64,000 nt of DNA. Source: JBFONV01 sp040779335. Its GTDB lineage: Bacteria; Pseudomonadota; Gammaproteobacteria; Enterobacterales; Alteromonadaceae. Of this stretch, positions 18,059 to 27,083 are shown piece after piece (positions within the stretch are counted from its first letter, which is position 1; each line of letters begins with the position of its first letter). The notes below the pieces were generated by a model that was given only the letters and a program-made list of their open reading frames with translations, did not search any database and had not been told where the DNA came from. The position numbers and the translations under genes are program-made. The DNA lies in the NCBI GenBank assembly GCA_040779335.1, contig JBFONV010000003.1, positions 441,071-505,070 of the forward strand. Reading direction: 5' to 3'.

Positions 18059-18637
18059 ATGGCCCAACTCTACTTTTATTATTCTTCTATGAATGCGGGT
18101 AAATCAACCCATTTACTGCAATCGTCTTACAACTATAGAGAAAGAGGATTGCACACTCTTGTTTATACAGCCAAAATTGATGATCGCTTTGCTCAAGGTA
18201 AAGTGGCGTCTCGACTTGGTATCGATGCCGACGCCAGTCTATTTGATGAACATACTACTATCTATCAAGAGATTGAACGGCAACATCAACAACAAAAAAT
18301 TGATTGCGTGTTAATTGATGAAGCACAGTTTTTGAGCAAAGAACAAGTACAGCAATTAACAGACGTTGTTGATTTACTCAAGATCCCAGTATTGGCTTAC
18401 GGGATCAGAACCGACTTTCTTGGCGAGACATTCTCGGGCAGCGCCGCCCTGCTTGCTTGGGCAGACAAACTAGTCGAACTTAAAACCATCTGCCACTGTG
18501 GTAAAAAAGCTGGCTTTGTTATTCGTATTGATGAGAATGGACAAGCAGCAAAAGCAGGTAAACAGGTTGAAGTTGGTGGTAACGAACGCTATGAATCATT
18601 ATGCAGACGTCACTTTAAAGAACATGTTTGGCAATAA
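18059..18637 (+). CDS. tdk: Thymidine kinase
   Basis: Phosphorylates thymidine and deoxyuridine. The 192-residue type II thymidine kinase has a P-loop (SSMNAGKST, residues 9-17), the Walker B IDEAQF near residue 88, the lasso-forming ELKTICHCGKKA with structural zinc cysteines near 144-147, and the C-terminal YESLCRRHF carrying the fourth ligand. It follows the operon terminator and so has its own promoter in the short gap around 18023-18058. It competes with DeoA for thymidine, giving salvage versus catabolism. Confidence 0.96.
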   Translation: MAQLYFYYSSMNAGKSTHLLQSSYNYRERGLHTLVYTAKIDDRFAQGKVASRLGIDADASLFDEHTTIYQEIERQHQQQKIDCVLIDEAQFLSKEQVQQLTDVVDLLKIPVLAYGIRTDFLGETFSGSAALLAWADKLVELKTICHCGKKAGFVIRIDENGQAAKAGKQVEVGGNERYESLCRRHFKEHVWQ

Positions 18638-18758
18638 TTTGCTAGCCTGATTTACTGGCTATATTTGTTGGAAAAAATAAAATAATTTTCTAAGCTAATT
18701 CACACAATAAATAGTAATATTTTTAAGTAATTAACAACCATTGGTTCAAGGATCACAG

Positions 18759-19385
18759 ATGGCTACCTACGCAAGTGAGCACCCTTTAGTAAAACATAAA
18801 GTCAGTTTATTACGAGATAACAATATCTCTGTTAAAGCGTTTCGCGAGCTGGCAAACGAAATTGCCAGCATACTCATTATCGAGGCTACCACAACATTTC
18901 CACTTGAAAACAAACCGCTAACCTGTTGGTCGGGTAATATCTCTACCCCGATGATTGCTCAAAAGCAACCAACGCTTGTGCCGATATTAAGAGCGGGGAT
19001 CGGCATGTTAGATGGCGCGTTAAAAATGCTACCGTGTGCAAAAATTAGTGTAGTCGGCCTAAAGCGTAACGAAGAAACACTCGCGCCCGAAAGTTATTAT
19101 GAAAATATAATCAGTGATGTATCGCAGCGCACCGCCATTATTATCGACCCTATGCTCGCCACTGGTGGCACAGCAAAATCTACCATAGATTTGCTTAAAG
19201 CATCAGGATGTAAACATATAAAAGCGGTATTTTTAGTTGCCGCCCCCGAAGGCGTTGAAGTATTAACCTTGGCTCATCCTGATGTCGATTTATACATAGG
19301 TGCCCTTGATGAAAGACTCAATGAGCACGGTTATATACTGCCGGGTTTAGGTGATGCGGGTGACAAGATATTTGGCACCCTGTAA
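18759..19385 (+). CDS. upp: Uracil phosphoribosyltransferase
   Basis: Converts uracil and PRPP to UMP, recovering the base released by uridine or deoxyuridine phosphorolysis. The 208-residue protein has ILRAGIGMLDG (near 79-89), the PRPP loop IIDPMLATGGTA (near 131-142) and the uracil-binding IGALDERLNEHGYILPGLGDAGD at the C-terminus (split here only by reading). An upstream TTG at 18741 is in frame, but the ATG at 18759 has AAGGA six bases before it and matches the family N-terminus. It converges with deoA, leaving only 13 bases between stops. Confidence 0.96.
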   Translation: MATYASEHPLVKHKVSLLRDNNISVKAFRELANEIASILIIEATTTFPLENKPLTCWSGNISTPMIAQKQPTLVPILRAGIGMLDGALKMLPCAKISVVGLKRNEETLAPESYYENIISDVSQRTAIIIDPMLATGGTAKSTIDLLKASGCKHIKAVFLVAAPEGVEVLTLAHPDVDLYIGALDERLNEHGYILPGLGDAGDKIFGTL

Positions 19386-19398
19386 GTTACTTTTTAGC

Positions 19399-20715
19399 CT
19401 ATGCATCGATAGTTTCATAGATCACTGGTAATGGTGCTATTGATGCTTCCCCTATTAAAATTGACGCTAGGTATTGATTGCTTGCTTGCTTGGCTGAATC
19501 TTCACTGCTCGCGTGCACTCGAGCTAAGACATCACCGCGATTAACCAGTGTTCCTACCGGTAGAATTCTATCTAGACCTACGCTATGATCAATTTTTTGG
19601 TCATTGGCTAAACGGCCCCCACCTAACTCAACTATCGCCATACCAATATCACGGGTTTGCATATGGTTTATATAGCCATGTTGTGGTGCAATAATTTCCT
19701 TAATGACATTTGCTTTTTGCATTGACTGCCAAGGGTTTTCAATCAAATCTGACGGTCCACCTAGCATCGCAATCATTTTGCCAAATACTTCTGCAGCTTT
19801 TCCAGAAGACAACGCGTGATCAACTTTTTGCTGTGCATCGCGATCACTACTGGCAATCTCGGTATTGATGATCATTGCTTTAGCTAACGCGACAACAATT
19901 TGATGCAATCTCGGTTCACGTTGTTTACCTGTTAAATATTTTACCGTTTCGTAAATTTCTAAGGCATTACCAGCACTGGTGCCAAGCACTTGATTCATGT
20001 CGGTAATTATTGCTTGTGTTTTAACACCTGCACCATTAGCAACACGAACAATACTTTGCGCTAACGCTTTTGCATCGTCAATATTTGTCATCATCGCACC
20101 ATTACCCATTTTGACATCCATCACTAACGCATCTAGACCCGCCGCAAGCTTTTTCGACAAAATAGAAGCGGTTATTAACGGGATAGATTCTACCGTCCCA
20201 GTAACATCTCGAATGGAATATAGACGTTTGTCTGCCGGCGCAATATTACTAGTTTGTGAGATGATTGCGACACCTAATTCCGCAACGATACGCTTAAACT
20301 CAGCATTACTCGGTTGTACGTTAAACCCTTGAATGCTTTCTAGTTTATCAGCCGTCCCTCCAGTATGACCTAACCCTCTGCCCGAGACCATAGGCACATA
20401 TGCACCACAGGCGGCAACAATAGCCGCTAACATAAAACTGACTTTATCACCGACACCACCGGTTGAATGCTTATCTACGATTGGCCCATCTATTTCCGGC
20501 CACGAGAGTACGTCACCAGAATGCATCATGTTTTGGGTAAGGGAGACAATTTCGTCGGTATTCATCCCTTGTTGGTAAATCGCCATCGCCATTGATCCGA
20601 CTTGGGCATCATTAAAATTTCCGGTAACTAAACCATCGACAAAACATTTGATTTCTTGCTCGCTAAGCGCTTTTCCATCTCGCTTTGCTCTAATAATTTC
20701 TTGAGGTAAATACAT
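19399..20715 (-). CDS. deoA: Thymidine phosphorylase
   Basis: Phosphorolyses thymidine and deoxyuridine to base and deoxyribose-1-phosphate. The 438-residue protein matches E. coli DeoA (440): MYLPQEIIRAKRDG at the start, VDKHSTGGVGDKVS for phosphate binding near residue 82, SGRGLGHTGGT, KMGNGAMM and the C-terminal RVHA region. The ATG at 20715 is chosen over an in-frame TTG at 20724, because AAGGA is too close to that TTG and the extra residues are not in the family. It follows cdd by 14 bases, so both answer to the palindrome at 21203. Confidence 0.96.
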   Translation of the reverse strand: MYLPQEIIRAKRDGKALSEQEIKCFVDGLVTGNFNDAQVGSMAMAIYQQGMNTDEIVSLTQNMMHSGDVLSWPEIDGPIVDKHSTGGVGDKVSFMLAAIVAACGAYVPMVSGRGLGHTGGTADKLESIQGFNVQPSNAEFKRIVAELGVAIISQTSNIAPADKRLYSIRDVTGTVESIPLITASILSKKLAAGLDALVMDVKMGNGAMMTNIDDAKALAQSIVRVANGAGVKTQAIITDMNQVLGTSAGNALEIYETVKYLTGKQREPRLHQIVVALAKAMIINTEIASSDRDAQQKVDHALSSGKAAEVFGKMIAMLGGPSDLIENPWQSMQKANVIKEIIAPQHGYINHMQTRDIGMAIVELGGGRLANDQKIDHSVGLDRILPVGTLVNRGDVLARVHASSEDSAKQASNQYLASILIGEASIAPLPVIYETIDA

Positions 20716-20729
20716 ACTAATCAATATCC

Positions 20730-21161
20730 TTATGAATTCTTATTATGATCGATTAAGTTCTGTGGCGTGAATGCGTCGGGTAGCAATTGCTTTACCGTCC
20801 AGACTTTTTGCTGATTTAAATGATTAACCGCCATGATTGGCGCTGCGGGTTCAAGAAACTCGGCAATCACTTGTCGACAAGCACCACATGGAGGCGTTAA
20901 GATTTCTTGCCCGGTGTATATCACCATGGCGCTAAATCTTTGTTCGCCGTTGACAATGCCGTGGCTAATACAGTTACGCTCTGCGCAGACGGTTAAACCA
21001 TAAGATGCATTTTCTACATTACACCCTTTAACGACATTGCCATTATCCGTCATCGCAGCAGCGCCAACGTGAAATTTGCTGTAAGGTGCATAGGCTCTAT
21101 CGGCAGCTTGTTTTGCGGCCTCAATTAATGGTTGCCAATTCATAATATTGTGATCGGACAT
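20730..21161 (-). CDS. cdd: Cytidine deaminase, short tetrameric type
   Basis: Deaminates cytidine and deoxycytidine to uridine and deoxyuridine. The 143-residue protein has the two zinc motifs of the family, CAERN (Cys and catalytic Glu, near residue 56) and PCGACRQ (near 92), plus the substrate-binding NVENASYG. It is the short Bacillus-type form rather than the 294-residue E. coli form. AAAGG lies a few bases before the ATG. First gene of a cdd-deoA operon whose products turn cytosine nucleosides into uracil and sugar phosphate. Confidence 0.95.
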   Translation of the reverse strand: MSDHNIMNWQPLIEAAKQAADRAYAPYSKFHVGAAAMTDNGNVVKGCNVENASYGLTVCAERNCISHGIVNGEQRFSAMVIYTGQEILTPPCGACRQVIAEFLEPAAPIMAVNHLNQQKVWTVKQLLPDAFTPQNLIDHNKNS

Positions 21162-21202
21162 AATATACCTTTCTAATAACCATAGTTGTCTTTATTTCTT
21201 TT

Positions 21203-21220
21203 CCTGACCATTTGGTCAGG
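21203..21220. promoter_or_regulatory. Predicted RutR-type operator, cdd-deoA
   Basis: CCTGACCATTTGGTCAGG has eight-base arms that pair perfectly around TT and contains the same TGACCATTTGGTCA core as the site at 12348. It lies 42-59 bases upstream of the cdd start, a position that would overlap the promoter, so repression is likely. Confidence 0.8.
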
Positions 21221-21282
21221 ATAACTATATAACAATGGATGAAATGTGCAACAACTATAAAGCACTAAGATAAATCTTAGAC

Positions 21283-21313
21283 AAAAAAAACCGCACAATA
21301 ATGCGCGGTTTTT
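21283..21313 (-). terminator. Terminator of the Oar-like receptor gene
   Basis: On the minus strand AAAAACCGCGCA pairs with TGCGGTTTTT and is followed by more Ts. It lies 22 bases beyond the receptor stop, before the cdd promoter region. Confidence 0.88.
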
Positions 21314-21334
21314 ACAGCTAAGCTAAATCAATAC

Positions 21335-24300
21335 TTAGAACGTGTATTTAACACCTACACGAATTTCCCATAGCGATTGCGTAAGAAACGTTGTTTCTTC
21401 AGCGTTAGCTGGAATAAACTCATTGTATGTATAAGTGCCGTCACTGTTCAAGTCAGCGTCTAAAACGTTTTGCCCAACAAAGTTACCCACTTTCTTAAGA
21501 CCAGAGCTATCATCCAACAAATTAGCAAGGTTTTTAATTACAAAGTAAGCATTGGCTTTTTGACCGTCATAAAAACCAGGTAATTGCTGATCAATACGGA
21601 AGTCTAGGCGTGTATTCCAAGAAGCATTATGCGAATTACGGTCAACAATCTCACCACGTTTAAAGCCTTTTGAGTCAATAAAATCGTTGAATGCAGCTAA
21701 ATCGAAATCATCAGCATAGGTTACGTTAGCATCATTTTCTGTAGGAATGTATAACAAATGACGACGGCTACTAAACTCTGTAGCACCAACAGTTATACCA
21801 TCATAGGTATAAGACATTGGGCGACCTTCAGTTCTTGAACCGAATAAGCTAAAGTTGGTTTTATAACCATCAAAGATCTCAGCTGTGTAACGCAAGTTAA
21901 ACGTAAAACGATGAGGTGTTTCATAGTTAGACGTTGCTAAACCCGGGTCCATCGCATCTGTTGTTGCAAAACCAGTAAAGTTAGAAAACGATACCGCACT
22001 GGTCATCGGAGAAACATCTTCAGACTTGTTGTATGCATAACCAAATGAAGCATCTAAACCAAAATCAAACTCTTTTTTAACTGCTATTGAAATTGTCGTA
22101 GATTTACCATCTTCTTTGGCGTTATCAAGAATTAAGTCACTCTTACGGAAGTTACGAGTAATAGCACTGCCATTATCACGATAGCCTACGGTGACATAAT
22201 CGTATACTGCACGACCATCAAAGTTTTCCGTTCTGTTCTCTAAGTCCCATGAAGCTGCAGTAATTAGTGCGCTATCTTTCTTTTGAGAGTATAAGAAATC
22301 ACCCTGGAAAATATAATCATTTTCTGTCGTATAGGTAAAACCTAAGCTGTACTTCCATTCTGAAGGTACGTCAAATCCTTCTGCTATAGCATTAACAGAT
22401 GGTTCATTGCCTAAAGATGGTGAGTTTGCTGTTACCTCGTCAACCTGATCCTGCAACGGATCAAATATTGGACGACCTGAACCACTAAACAACCCGGCAA
22501 TCGGTGTTCCATCAGGATTAAGTAATGGAGTATCTCTGCGGTAGGTATCGATATTTGTAATACCATCGTTTGAATAAGAGTTAGAAATCCAAACATTCGG
22601 ATTACCACCAGAGTAAAGGCCAAAACCACCACGTATTTCTAAATTATCTTCTACACGCCAATTGAAGCCAAAACGAGGCTGAACTAAGCTTTTTCCATCA
22701 AGTGTTTCGGTATTGCTATAACCGTAACGATTAAAAAAGTCAGCGTTAAAACGTGGTGTATCATCACTGGTATACCAGTCATAGCGTAAACCAAAGACTA
22801 TTGTTAAATCGACCTCGTCAAATACATATTCATCTTGAATATAAGCAGCATGTGTTGCGTATTCAAAGTTAGCACCCGCATCAACAGGATTATTTGTACC
22901 GGCTGAGTTATTATAGTAAATATCGTCTGCCATACCTTCTTCAAAATCATCTAAGCCATTGAAGCGGTATTCCCCAATAGTATGCTGCATAAACAAGTTA
23001 AATACGTTTAAGTTCTCATACTCATAACCACCTGTGAACGTGTGATTTTCGTAAAAATATGCTGCAGCAAGCTTTAATGTTTGGCTCTTCCATTTAAGCT
23101 TGTTTGATTGTCTAGAATCATCTGGGCCCATATAAATTGAAGCGCCATTAATTCGTTCAATTTGAATTTCGCCAAATCCACTATCAGCATCTAAAGACTG
23201 TTGACGATTATCAAGCTTAGTTTGGCCGATACGTATTTCAGTTGAAAAATCGTTTGTCCAGTTTGAATACAATGAGCCCACAACAGCATTTAACTTAGCA
23301 CCCACTTCATAAAAATGGTTGCTCAATGTAACTGTGTTATTACGTTCGTCTGACTGATCCCATTTAAAACCATCATTGTAGTTATAAACTAGTGAAGCAC
23401 GGTGATCATCGTTAATGTTCCAATCTAGTTTAATTAAAACTTTTTCATCTTCTACAGGCATTGAAGCTGGTGTACCACCGGCATCATAGCCGTATACGTC
23501 TTTAGCGATTTGTATTGCACGATCTAGCTCAGCTTGAGATATTTGATTGCCTAGCGCATCGTATTGGAAGATTTGTGCACCTTCTAATTTTTCATATGCG
23601 CCAAAAAAGAATAGTTTATCTTTAATTAGCGGAAGACCAACATCAAAACCGTAGCGTTTTTCACTATAGTTTCCCGTATCAACTTTTTCTCCGTCTATTT
23701 CATCACCACGCAATGAGTCGCTTGAGTAATCAAAAAACACGCTACCATGTACTTCGTTGCCACCAGATTTTGTTACTGCATTAATATTACAGCCTGTGAA
23801 ACCACCATATTGAACATCAAATGGAGCAATCTCTACGCTAACTTGGTCAAGTGAGCTAAAAGAAAATGGCATACGTACTGTTGGATAACCATTAAAGTTC
23901 AAACCGAAGCTATCGTTCATGCGAACGCCATCAACCGTTAAACTACTATTACGAGGGTTACTACCGGCACAAAGAATAGCTTCTTCGCCATCACTTTCTT
24001 CAATGTTAATGCGAGGGTCAATACGAACCAAATCTTTAATATCTCGATCAGCAGATGCTGCAGTTTCAAGATCAGTTAAGTCAAAGTGTCTTGATGGGCT
24101 TGTTGAGCCAAACTCTACTGCCGTTAACGTAGAACCTGTTACAACGATTGTTTCAATGTTGTCAGCTTCTAAAGCAAGGTTTAGGTCTAAGGGTTCACCT
24201 AATTTAAGATAAACATCATTAATGATTCGGTCTTGAAATTTATTTGAATCTAATTTTATAGTATATGGACCACCAACACGCAAACCTTTAGCTGAAAACA

Positions 24301-24505
24301 AACCTGAGTTGTTAACAGTAAATACACTGGTTGTGCCCGATGGAACGTGAGTTAATGTAATCACTGTGCCAGCGGCAGGGTTGCCTTGAGGTCCTACAAC
24401 TTCACCTTTAATTGAAGATGATGTTGTATTAGCCATTGCTGATGTCGTTAAGCCAAGTGCAAGAACAACTGCACCTGTTATGCGTGAGAGACGATGAGTT
24501 TTCAT
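21335..24505 (-). CDS. Large TonB-dependent receptor, Oar-like, with carboxypeptidase-regulatory domain
   Basis: A 1056-residue outer-membrane protein. A signal peptide (about residues 1-25) is followed by a carboxypeptidase-regulatory-like beta-sandwich (about 30-115, SIKGEVVGPQGNPAAGT), a plug domain (about 120-260, with VTKSGGNEVHGSVFF) and a very long barrel ending in GVKYTF. This is the Oar/OmpA-related TonB receptor layout seen in marine bacteria degrading polymers; the regulatory domain may bind TonB-box-like partners or substrate. Its start region faces the TetR regulator gene over a 711-base gap holding two TGACCA-like palindromes. With the secreted nuclease and phosphatase encoded across the gap, nucleosides or oligonucleotides are plausible cargo, but this is inference. 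Confidence 0.92.
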   Translation of the reverse strand: MKTHRLSRITGAVVLALGLTTSAMANTTSSSIKGEVVGPQGNPAAGTVITLTHVPSGTTSVFTVNNSGLFSAKGLRVGGPYTIKLDSNKFQDRIINDVYLKLGEPLDLNLALEADNIETIVVTGSTLTAVEFGSTSPSRHFDLTDLETAASADRDIKDLVRIDPRINIEESDGEEAILCAGSNPRNSSLTVDGVRMNDSFGLNFNGYPTVRMPFSFSSLDQVSVEIAPFDVQYGGFTGCNINAVTKSGGNEVHGSVFFDYSSDSLRGDEIDGEKVDTGNYSEKRYGFDVGLPLIKDKLFFFGAYEKLEGAQIFQYDALGNQISQAELDRAIQIAKDVYGYDAGGTPASMPVEDEKVLIKLDWNINDDHRASLVYNYNDGFKWDQSDERNNTVTLSNHFYEVGAKLNAVVGSLYSNWTNDFSTEIRIGQTKLDNRQQSLDADSGFGEIQIERINGASIYMGPDDSRQSNKLKWKSQTLKLAAAYFYENHTFTGGYEYENLNVFNLFMQHTIGEYRFNGLDDFEEGMADDIYYNNSAGTNNPVDAGANFEYATHAAYIQDEYVFDEVDLTIVFGLRYDWYTSDDTPRFNADFFNRYGYSNTETLDGKSLVQPRFGFNWRVEDNLEIRGGFGLYSGGNPNVWISNSYSNDGITNIDTYRRDTPLLNPDGTPIAGLFSGSGRPIFDPLQDQVDEVTANSPSLGNEPSVNAIAEGFDVPSEWKYSLGFTYTTENDYIFQGDFLYSQKKDSALITAASWDLENRTENFDGRAVYDYVTVGYRDNGSAITRNFRKSDLILDNAKEDGKSTTISIAVKKEFDFGLDASFGYAYNKSEDVSPMTSAVSFSNFTGFATTDAMDPGLATSNYETPHRFTFNLRYTAEIFDGYKTNFSLFGSRTEGRPMSYTYDGITVGATEFSSRRHLLYIPTENDANVTYADDFDLAAFNDFIDSKGFKRGEIVDRNSHNASWNTRLDFRIDQQLPGFYDGQKANAYFVIKNLANLLDDSSGLKKVGNFVGQNVLDADLNSDGTYTYNEFIPANAEETTFLTQSLWEIRVGVKYTF

Positions 24506-24835
24506 CAGATTTTCCTTGGTGTTTTTGTCGTTTTATTATTTTAAAAGCCACTCTATTAACTGAGTATTACTTTTAGTCTAAAATACGTTTTCAGGTGAAA
24601 TTAGACCAGAGATTTTTTACAATTTCATTACATTTTTTCATAATAGCTAAAAATAATAGTTATCTTGTATTGTATAAAATTACAGCAAAAGCACATGTAA
24701 AAATATAAGTGCTTTTATTTCAATGATTTATGCGCAGTCTCCTTTTAAATATTTCATTTTCAAATAATGATTATTTTTTAAATAAATTTTGATTGGTTAA
24801 AAATTAACAGACTGCATATTATTAAATACCTAGAC

Positions 24836-24849
24836 TGTCCAGGTGGTCA
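24836..24849. promoter_or_regulatory. Imperfect RutR-type operator
   Basis: TGTCCAGGTGGTCA matches TGACCA-NN-TGGTCA with one change in the left arm. It sits about 330 bases before the Oar-like receptor start and 370 before the TetR gene, in the shared intergenic region. Confidence 0.55.
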
Positions 24850-25111
24850 GGAATATAACAATACCCTATTAAAAACCTCGTTTTATAACGTTTAGTAATG
24901 ATTGTTTTTAATCTACCAATCGAACATCTTTTATAATTTAAGAAATATAAATAATGAATTTTTCTTTAAATATTGCATTTCAACATCAAATACAATGATT
25001 TTACTGTTAACATGAATAAACTATAGGTAATCTATTTAATATTATCGTGAAATAGCATGTGTTATTACGACATTATTTATTAACATCTATATATTACAAC
25101 TGGTAACATTC

Positions 25112-25125
25112 TGACCTTTTGGTTA
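25112..25125. promoter_or_regulatory. Imperfect RutR-type operator, possible autoregulatory site
   Basis: TGACCTTTTGGTTA matches the palindrome with two changes, one in each arm. It lies about 90 bases before the TetR start, a usual place for autoregulation. Confidence 0.5.
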
Positions 25126-25216
25126 ACTAAAAACATAGATAAAATAATGACATATACCGCTATGCCTGATAAAACAACGCGGCTTTAAATATAATAACAA
25201 TATAGGTTTTGATTAA

Positions 25217-25849
25217 ATGACTGAGAGTAAACAGCCTAATAAGCAAGGGAAAATACGAGCGCAAAGTCAGCAAAAGATTCTGGAAGCAGCGCAACAAGAA
25301 TTTATATTGCAAGGCTATAAAGGCGCTACCGTACAATCAATAGCTGACAGAGCAGGTCTGCCTAAAGCTAATGTGCTGTATTACTTTAAAAGTAAAGAGA
25401 ATATTTATCATGCAGTCTTAGAGCAAACATTAGATATGTGGGATCAAGGTATTGGTGATATAGAACCAGAAGACGGTCCTAAGGTTGCCATCGAGAAATT
25501 TATTGCTGCTAAAGTAAAAATGTCGTTTATGCATCCTGATTCCTCTAAAATCTATGCGATGGAAATTATTCAAGGCGCTCAACACTTAAAAGAATTTGCC
25601 AGAACTTACCTACGCCAGTGGGTGAGAACAAAAGCTAAGCTTTTTCAACACTGGATAGATAACGGCGAAATGAAAGATGTTAACCCCGTTAATTTAATCT
25701 TTTTGATCTGGTCATCAACTCAGCATTACGCCGATTTTGAAGCGCAAATACTGACTATTATGAATCGAGCCGATTATGAAGAGGAAGATGTTGATCAAGT
25801 AACACAATTTTTAACCGATATTATTCTTCGTGGTTGTGGTTTAAAATAG
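25217..25849 (+). CDS. RutR-like TetR-family transcriptional regulator
   Basis: A 210-residue TetR-family protein with an N-terminal helix-turn-helix (about residues 17-65: ATVQSIADRAGLPKANVLYY, FKSKENIY) and a C-terminal ligand domain resembling E. coli RutR, with matching segments MEIIQGA and FLIWSSTQHYADF. RutR binds TTGACCANNTGGTCAA and is released by uracil or thymine. Here the same core palindrome occurs at several nucleoside genes in the window, which supports this protein as their local regulator; the ligand is probably a pyrimidine base or nucleoside. It is first in an operon with a nuclease-fold protein (nine bases on) and an alkaline phosphatase. Confidence 0.88.
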   Translation: MTESKQPNKQGKIRAQSQQKILEAAQQEFILQGYKGATVQSIADRAGLPKANVLYYFKSKENIYHAVLEQTLDMWDQGIGDIEPEDGPKVAIEKFIAAKVKMSFMHPDSSKIYAMEIIQGAQHLKEFARTYLRQWVRTKAKLFQHWIDNGEMKDVNPVNLIFLIWSSTQHYADFEAQILTIMNRADYEEEDVDQVTQFLTDIILRGCGLK

Positions 25850-25858
25850 GACGAAATT

Positions 25859-27058
25859 TTGAAAATACTCTCTGTCAGCTTTTTAATAATATGCACATTA
25901 ATGATGAATACAGCGCAAGCTAAAACAACTGATAGCATCCGCATTGCTACGTTTAACGTCAGTATGGAGGCGCTCAATTACATGCCATACGATAAAGAAC
26001 GCAAAACAGTCGCCAAAGGCAATGAACTAGCAAGCGCGCTCGCCAATAACCATCAACAAATAAAAAATATTGCTGAAATTATCCAGCGTGTTAATCCTGA
26101 CATTATATTGCTGAACGAATTTGACCGTGCCGATGATAGTCACCAATCGTTAAAACACTTTATTGAACAATATCTGGCTGTCAGTCAAAATGGTCAGCCA
26201 GCGATTAACTTCCCTTACTTTTATCAAGGTCCGGTAAATACTGGCGTTAAAGCGCCATTTGATATGAATAACAATGGTATCTTAGATGAAGTGCCTGCCG
26301 ATACTTACGGTTTTGGCCATTTTCCCGGACACTTTGGTATGGCGCTATTGTCTAAGTACCCGATAGACATTGACAACGTTAGAACGTTTCAATTGTTTAA
26401 ATGGCGTGATATGCCTGATGCGCTGCAGCCAATAGACCCGCAAACGAATAGCCCTTGGTATGACGAAAAAGCGTGGGACAACATGCGACTTTCTTCTAAA
26501 TCGCACTGGGATCTTCCTATCAATGTTAATAATCATCGCATTCATATTTTAGCGAGTCACCCTACTCCACCAGTATTTGATGGACCGGAAGACCGAAACG
26601 GTAAACGAAATCACGATGAAATTAGGTTCTGGCACGATTATATATCTAAAGAGCATAGTACCTACATTTACGATGACAACAAACACTATGGCGGCTTAGC
26701 TGAAAATGTTCCGTTTGTTATTGTCGGCGATCAAAATGCTTCTGCAGTAGATGGCGATGCGATAAAGGAAGGGATCGTTAATTTATTAACATCTGACAAG
26801 CTTCAAGATCCTCTGCCTAATAGCGCAGGTGGCAAAGCGCATCAGCCTGATAACCCAAATGCAATTAATCATACCGCATACTGGGGCATGAGAGCCGATT
26901 ACGTACTCCCTTCTACCTACGGATGGCATGTGAAAGACTCTGGCGTATTTTGGCCAGGAGAATCTGATGAAAGCTATCGTTTAATCAAAGATCGCACCGC
27001 CTCATCAGATCATCGTTTAGTATGGGTTGATTTAGATTTAACCAACACCGACAATTAG
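25859..27058 (+). CDS. Secreted endonuclease/exonuclease/phosphatase-fold protein
   Basis: A 399-residue protein with a signal peptide (cleavage after TAQA, near residue 21) and the EEP fold shared by DNase I-like nucleases and phosphodiesterases. Motifs in order are IATFNVSMEAL, PDIILLNEFD (metal-binding Glu), LASHPTPP, VIVGDQNAS (the GDxN motif) and ASSDHRLVWVDLDL (the catalytic SDH). The start is TTG with AGGA seven bases upstream. It lies nine bases after the TetR gene and 25 before an alkaline phosphatase gene, so it likely cuts extracellular DNA or phosphodiesters to feed that enzyme. True substrate (DNA, nucleotide or other phosphodiester) is not determinable here. Confidence 0.88.
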   Translation: MKILSVSFLIICTLMMNTAQAKTTDSIRIATFNVSMEALNYMPYDKERKTVAKGNELASALANNHQQIKNIAEIIQRVNPDIILLNEFDRADDSHQSLKHFIEQYLAVSQNGQPAINFPYFYQGPVNTGVKAPFDMNNNGILDEVPADTYGFGHFPGHFGMALLSKYPIDIDNVRTFQLFKWRDMPDALQPIDPQTNSPWYDEKAWDNMRLSSKSHWDLPINVNNHRIHILASHPTPPVFDGPEDRNGKRNHDEIRFWHDYISKEHSTYIYDDNKHYGGLAENVPFVIVGDQNASAVDGDAIKEGIVNLLTSDKLQDPLPNSAGGKAHQPDNPNAINHTAYWGMRADYVLPSTYGWHVKDSGVFWPGESDESYRLIKDRTASSDHRLVWVDLDLTNTDN

Positions 27059-27083
27059 ACCAAATAAAATTAGGACTTAAAAG

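Larger units (their letters stand above)
24506..25216. other. Regulatory gap between Oar-like receptor and TetR operon
   Basis: A 711-base AT-rich stretch without a gene. It holds divergent promoters for the receptor (minus) and the TetR-nuclease-phosphatase operon (plus), and two palindromes at 24836 and 25112. Nothing else is recognised. Confidence 0.7.

Noticed and set aside
18729..18747. CAACCATTGGTTCA before upp as another RutR-type operator
   Set aside because: Only four of six bases match in each arm and it overlaps the ribosome-site region; too weak to claim.
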